In this document: one piece after another, positions 1 to 6,000 of the stretch
Layout of the letters: every line of letters starts with the position of its first letter
How positions within the stretch are numbered: position 1 is the first letter of the stretch
Origin: a bacterium F11
GTDB lineage: Bacteria; Elusimicrobiota; Elusimicrobia; F11
Direction: 5' to 3'
DNA: 8,602 nucleotides
NCBI GenBank assembly: GCA_002176905.1
Contig: MSYE01000203.1
Span: forward strand, 1 to 8,602
Notes under the pieces: model-generated
The model's database searches: none
What the model saw: only the letters and a program-made list of their open reading frames with translations
What the model was told of the DNA's origin: nothing
Position numbers and translations under genes: made by a program

Positions 1-3000
1 CCTCAGGAGGGGTTGATCCCATTCAAATACCCACAGCTCCCAAAGATTTTGTTGATTTGGATGGAACGCTTTATTTCTCAGGAGGAAATGGGATAGACAA
101 TCCCTTCTTTTACCAAGATGTAGAGGATTCCTCTCAGAAATTCACCTTTCAACGGGATCACAAGCCACAATCCAAGCCCATCCGCTTTAAGGGAGATATC
201 TATCTATTGGAATGGGGGGTTAGCAGTATCGACCGTCATATGGGGTATGTGACGTTTTCAAAGGTGAATCCTTTAACTAATCTTGTTGAAACAATTGACC
301 TAGGAATGGAGGATCGTCATGGGATTTTTATCCGCAATCCCATTCTTGAATATTCGTTGGTGAAGGGGAACGACAAACTGTATTTCGCAACTCAAAATCA
401 ACATGGAACAAATATCGTCTCCTTTGACGGCCAAGAATTTGAACATGTTCTCCATATACCAGAAGATGAATTTCTTACCTCCAATAAACTCAAACACATG
501 GTTTTTCGAGAGGGAATCCTTTATTGTGTTATCAACCTCTATAATTCGAATACACCTTCATTGGTTCAGATCCGTGTTGAAGGTGGTGATCCGGAATTCA
601 AGATAGATGCGGTAAATGAGATTGCGAGTGTTAGTGACCTTTATTTGGTTTATGTAAAAACCCTCACCGCAACAAAACAGGGCCTGGCGTTCTTTGGTGA
701 GACTGAGCTGGGAAAAGCCTTCCCGATTCGACTCAACTTTCAAGGAGCAGCCCTGTCTTCAGGGGCTGAGATGCCAAAAGTAGAGGTGACACCCATCACC
801 AAAAAAATGAAGCCGACCCGAGCCACAACATACTCTCCTCCCAGCGAACACGAAGGCGTCTTATACACAACGGATGACGATGATTCAACGATACCGTCTT
901 GGCACAAAATTACAGGTGATGGTTTGGAAGATGGAGGAGAACTGATAACCCAGCACCCGTTAAATTACGATTCTTTAAAAAATCCTTTGTTTCATAATGG
1001 ACTCCTTTTTGTCATGACGCATGATGAGTCTCAAGCAAGTTCAATTTTCCCCACCAATATCGAATATTTGAAACGGCTTCCAAACGGTAATTTTGAAAAC
1101 AAGGGAACCATCCCCATACGTCTCCCAACCCAAAGGCTTCATGAGATTGGAGATCGGGTGTTTGGCCAAGTGGGCCTTTCTGCATCTCCCCAGGGAGGAT
1201 CCCAAACCGTGTGGTTTGATGTTAGCGATTCTCAACATCATTTTTCTACTCCAGAAGGAAGCTCGGATCCGTCAAATCCGATTTATTATAAAGGGGAATA
1301 TTATGTTCAGTTTACGCAAAACGAGATTCGGTATATTGGAAGAACCAAGAACTCCTTCGGTGAAATGACACCTTTGGATCCCCATGAGCTCAAACCCGAT
1401 CGGGATAATTTAACAACCACAGACAACCACCAAATTCAAATGTTTATTGAAAACAGTTTGGTTCAAGGAGGAGAGTATCTCTATGTTGTGGCGATTCTTG
1501 AAAATGTTGGTATAGCACTCCTCCAGTTTGATGGAGACCAGTTTGAAGAAGTTTGTCTCTTGCGCTGCGAATTACATAGAGGAGAAGGCTTTGTGATGCC
1601 CACTCACATGCAATACAAAGATGGTGTCCTCTATGGCCTCTATAAAGAATCTTATGGACCTTCGGGACAGACCGAGTTGATCATGAATCCCTACTTGGTT
1701 CAAGTACGGGTGGATGGGATTCCATCTGTTGTGGCGCACCCCTTGGATTTCACCGATGTGGAAACCGAATCCCTGGCCCCGTTTGGAGAGGGGTTTGCCT
1801 TTTATGGACACAAAGGTGAGGAACGATGGGCCATGCAGGTGACCCTCACCCGTCCCGCGGCTGGCCTGCGCCAATTAAGAGAAGGACCGGAAGTGGGGAC
1901 CTTGGCCATTCAAGAAAAGCCAATCATGGAGGCCATCAAACAGTTTCTTCATGCCAATGCCACCTTCTTTAATGAAAATGCAGATGCCTTGCAGCGGTTT
2001 TTCCACCGGCTTCAATATGCCAAGGATTATGGAGTGTCGTTAGAAAACCCGGATCATTTGCGCATCTTGGCTTTGATGCCGGCCGGGTTGGAAGATCGAA
2101 TAAACCGCGAAACCTTTGATGTTTTGGCTGAGTTCGTGGCCGGTCACCGTCATCTACAGCGGGATGGTCCTCAAGAGTTCAATGCCCTGGCTCCATTCTT
2201 TGAAGTGGTCGAGATGGCCGTACCGTATTTGCAGAATTCCCAATCCCAAAATTGTAACGATTTCTTATCACGCCTGGTTTACCTCCATAGAAAATTGGAA
2301 GCCAACGCCCAACAACTCACCGATTTCTTCCGCCAAATGCGTCACGAAGGAGAAGGGGCTCGAATCTTAAGCCAAACCCAACCCCTGGAAGACAACGCCA
2401 CCCCCATCCAAAGTCTCCTCCTCTATGCCCGTTACTTAAGAGGAGAAACAGAGGCCATCCTGACCGTGCGAGAGGAAGAGCGCCTGGGTCTTCAATATGA
2501 AGCTGAGGAGTCTTTTGAGGATCGGGTTTCTTGGGTGGCGCACAACAAAGCCTACGAAAAACCCAAAAACAAAAGAAAAGGCGAGAAAGATTTTGAAGAC
2601 ATAACCCGGATTTCCGAATGGGTAGAGGCGGTGGCACCTTTTAAAGACAAAGATCTAAAAGACAAAGCCCGGTCTCTTGCCACTGATATTTTAAGTCAGG
2701 CCCATCCCGGACAATACGAAGCCACCAATCAGCTTACCCAAAATGCCGTTGATGCCCACCGGGAACGCTATAAAAAGGTATCCCCATCCAAACGACCCCC
2801 TGTTGAGTGGGAGGTTTTTGTTCGGGAACGGAGGAACGAAAACGGCGAACTGGAACGAGAACTGGTTTGTCGGTTAAGAGACCATGGGAACGGGATGAAT
2901 TTGGGGAGAATCTTAGGGCCCCTTTGGGCCAAGCGGGCCAAACCCAAAGCCAATGATCCACTTTTTGGCGGCGAGTTTGGACATGGCTTTAACACCACGT

Positions 3001-6000
3001 ATTTGGAAGATTACGACCACCTGTGGATCAAAACAGATGATGGCAAAAAAGCCATTCTGGCGCACATGGTGCCCGCAAAAGAACCCACTCGCACCATTAG
3101 CGCCAATACCAACCGCCCGGGAACAACGGTGCATCTTCCGGAGATCGTGGGCCTGGCCCAAAGCCGTTCCGAAGGAGCCCATGGCACCACCGAAGGATTT
3201 CATGGCACCACCGTGGAATGGACCAAAACACTTGGAAAAGATGATCCGCTTCCTGTCTTGGAAGCCATGTTGGTCCAGCAAGCCATTCAACGGAACGTGG
3301 GTGGTATCGAAGACAACAAGGTTCTCTTGAATGAAACATCCGTAAACGAAAAATTTGATGTTCAAGTCACGGTCAACCTCGGTAAATTGAAAGAAGGAAA
3401 AGAAGACGCCTACCTCAAATTGTCCCTATCACCCCATTCCTTTGAGAAAAGTGCATTGGTAAATGGTCACCGAGAAGAGTCTTTACCCGAATGGTTGTGT
3501 GCGCTCTTGGATGACAAGGTGCAAGAGTTTGCCTTAGGCCGGGGAGTGTATGCGGAATTGCATGGAATGCCACGTGCCCAAGGGGAAGGTTTCTCCCATT
3601 TTGAAAAATACCGGAGACCTTTCCAGCGTGCCATGTTTGTGGCGGTCTTGCGGGCCATGGTTCTTTTGTACTTTACCAGAGGAAAAGAATGGCGTCCGCC
3701 TCCCATTTCAAAAGAATTTTTCAAAAGAGACGACATTGGTGCTGACACAAAAGCCAAAGATGTGGACTGGGAACAGTATGAGGAAGGGGTGATTGATCGG
3801 TGTGTGTATGATGATGCCGTGGCCATCAATAAAGGTAAGTGGCAAGACATCCAATTTGAAGCCTATATTCCACGCACCTCCGAGCCTGAGGAAATCCAAG
3901 AATTGAAAAACCGGAACAAAGAGTTTTTGATGAGCCTCATCGAAGTTCACACCAAAGATACGGGGAAAATGTCCCTTTGGGAAATGAGGCGGCGCCTGAA
4001 AGAAGAAGCTGCCAACCAGGCCAAAAAAAGGCGGATTCACCCCCCCTCCTTCAAAGGCACACCCGCACTTCGCGATACTCTTCGAGACGCCCACAAAGAC
4101 AACGTGGACCAGGCCATTCGACGGCTGATTGTTGCGATGTCCATTCCACCCAGTTTTCTGGAACGCTTCTCCTCCTTTGCCCTTTTATCGGATTTCTATG
4201 AGATGATGATGAATCCCGACCTCTCTCAAGAAAAGGGATCCTCTGATTGGATGATGGATCGGACCACCTCACGGCGTTTCCCTCTGGACTTCTATTCTCT
4301 CCCCGGTGGCAAAAAATATTTGGAATACAACCGAAAATCCGAAGAAATCGAAATCAATTTGCATGATGGCTTCAGGGTGATGGATGAATTGATTGATCTT
4401 CTCTCCTTGGATCTCTCAGACCCTCAAAACCTTGCTCCGGTTCACAAATTCTTCTCCCGTCACCTTAACCTTGTTCATGAGGCCATGGTTCATTCAAGGG
4501 AGAGGAAATCCGAGTCAACCGGACACGACATTGATATTCAAAAAGATCCTCACGCCCATCCTGTTCCGTGGCTCTCCGAAGAACAAAGACGCCGCACCAT
4601 CGCCGGTTCCTACGGAGCCCGGATGTTGAAATCCACAGCCGATTACTTACGGCTCGGAGGGGACCAAGGATCGTGGGTCACCATCGCCCAATCCCTCCAG
4701 AATCGGTATCTGCAAGATGGGGATATCGAAAAACTCAAAGACGACCGCAGGAGACTGGCCATCGCGGTCAAAGAGATGGAACCCGTTGTGGAAGACATTG
4801 TTGTGGAAGGATTCGGTCAAACCCGACGATACGATGAGGAGGATCGGAACGGCCTTGATTTTGATCCTTATAAACAATGGACAGGCTTTGGAGATCCGGA
4901 AGAGGAGGATGATGAGGGTGAGGATAATGGAGATGACAATGAGGGAGGGGATGAAGACGAATATCCTGACTCACTTCTCTTCTCCGTTATGATTCATGTT
5001 TTGGGACTTTCTCCTTCCTTCGCGATCAACCTCATTGGTTGGCTGTGGGTTTTTCATGAATCCACCCTTCTTTTCTTAGGCCAATCCGCTTGGGGAATTG
5101 GGGTGATGTCGGTGGCAATCGTCCTTCTTTCTCTTGTCCACAACATCACTGACAATTGGGACAATTCCGCTTTCATGACACATGGATTTTTTAAACACCT
5201 TGCCTTTTTCTCCATTTACCCCATCACCTTTTGGTTTTTTGAAGGCAATATATACGCCTACCTTATCCCCCTCTGCCTTCAGCTAATGAGAGATACCCGT
5301 CTCATTTGGGGGAAAAATTGGAAATGGGGGCAGGTGTTCCGTCTTAAAGAACAACTGTCTTATTGGCTTGGCACCCTCTCAAGGCCATTTCCAAAACTTG
5401 ATCCCATTTATGTTGTTTATTTTGTTGTTATTGGAGTCCCCTTGCTTTTCGGTGCAGAAGGGGCACAAGGTGTTCACGCTGCTTTTCTGGTTCCTTTTCC
5501 CCTCCATTTGTTTTTCTGGCCCGATGAAGATGCATCACCTCCGGGACCAGGCCGTCCAATAGTGAATCGACCATGGGTGGGTGAGGATTTACGGGCGCGT
5601 GGCGGGGGACCTCGGCAAACCACATTGGACGAATGGATTGATTATTGGAGACTGGTTTATCCCGGAATCCGATCTCCTTGGTCTCTTCGTCTTTTGCAAG
5701 AACGATACAGCGTCTCTTCAAGAATAATTTCTCGCCAAATGAAAGCGGCCGGGATTCCTTTTAATCAATCAAAAACCGTTGATACGATTCTTGTCGATTA
5801 TTTAAACGATTCCCCCATTCAACGTTTTCTCCCCTCTGTTCTTCTTTCTGATTTTGGGCTCCCCTCAGAGATCAAAAGAACCCTTCTCCAAGAAACCAGA
5901 AAAACCGAAATCATCCCAAATCCTTTTGCTGAAAAGAGACGAGCCTTATCTGAACAATTCTTAAGGGACGGTGATCCCAATATATCCATCCTTCTGAGAG

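Noticed and set aside
78..93. Strong Shine-Dalgarno-like aggagg followed by atg at base 88
   Set aside because: The ATG is in frame 1 and meets a stop two codons later. In the real frame these bases encode SGGN inside the beta-rich domain.
240..242. First in-frame ATG as a possible gene start
   Set aside because: No ribosome-binding site precedes it, and the frame upstream is open to the window edge with propeller-like strand motifs (for example DGTLYF at residues 20-25).
2953..3330. A + strand frame-1 open reading frame of 125 codons overlapping the GHKL region
   Set aside because: The frame-3 translation over the same bases carries the D-x-G-x-G and G-x-x-G-x-G boxes, so this is an out-of-frame shadow.
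2913..3365. Antisense open frame of 150 codons, plus several others of 100-128 codons between 1572 and 4094 on the minus strand
   Set aside because: They lie wholly inside the long + frame, lack convincing ribosome-binding sites, and translate to low-complexity Phe/Gly/Arg-rich strings with no recognisable domain. They are compositional shadows of the GC-richer coding segment.
3636..3672. Hydrophobic helix near residues 1212-1224 as an extra membrane segment
   Set aside because: It is short, contains Arg in the middle, and is flanked by many charges, so a buried amphipathic helix is more likely.
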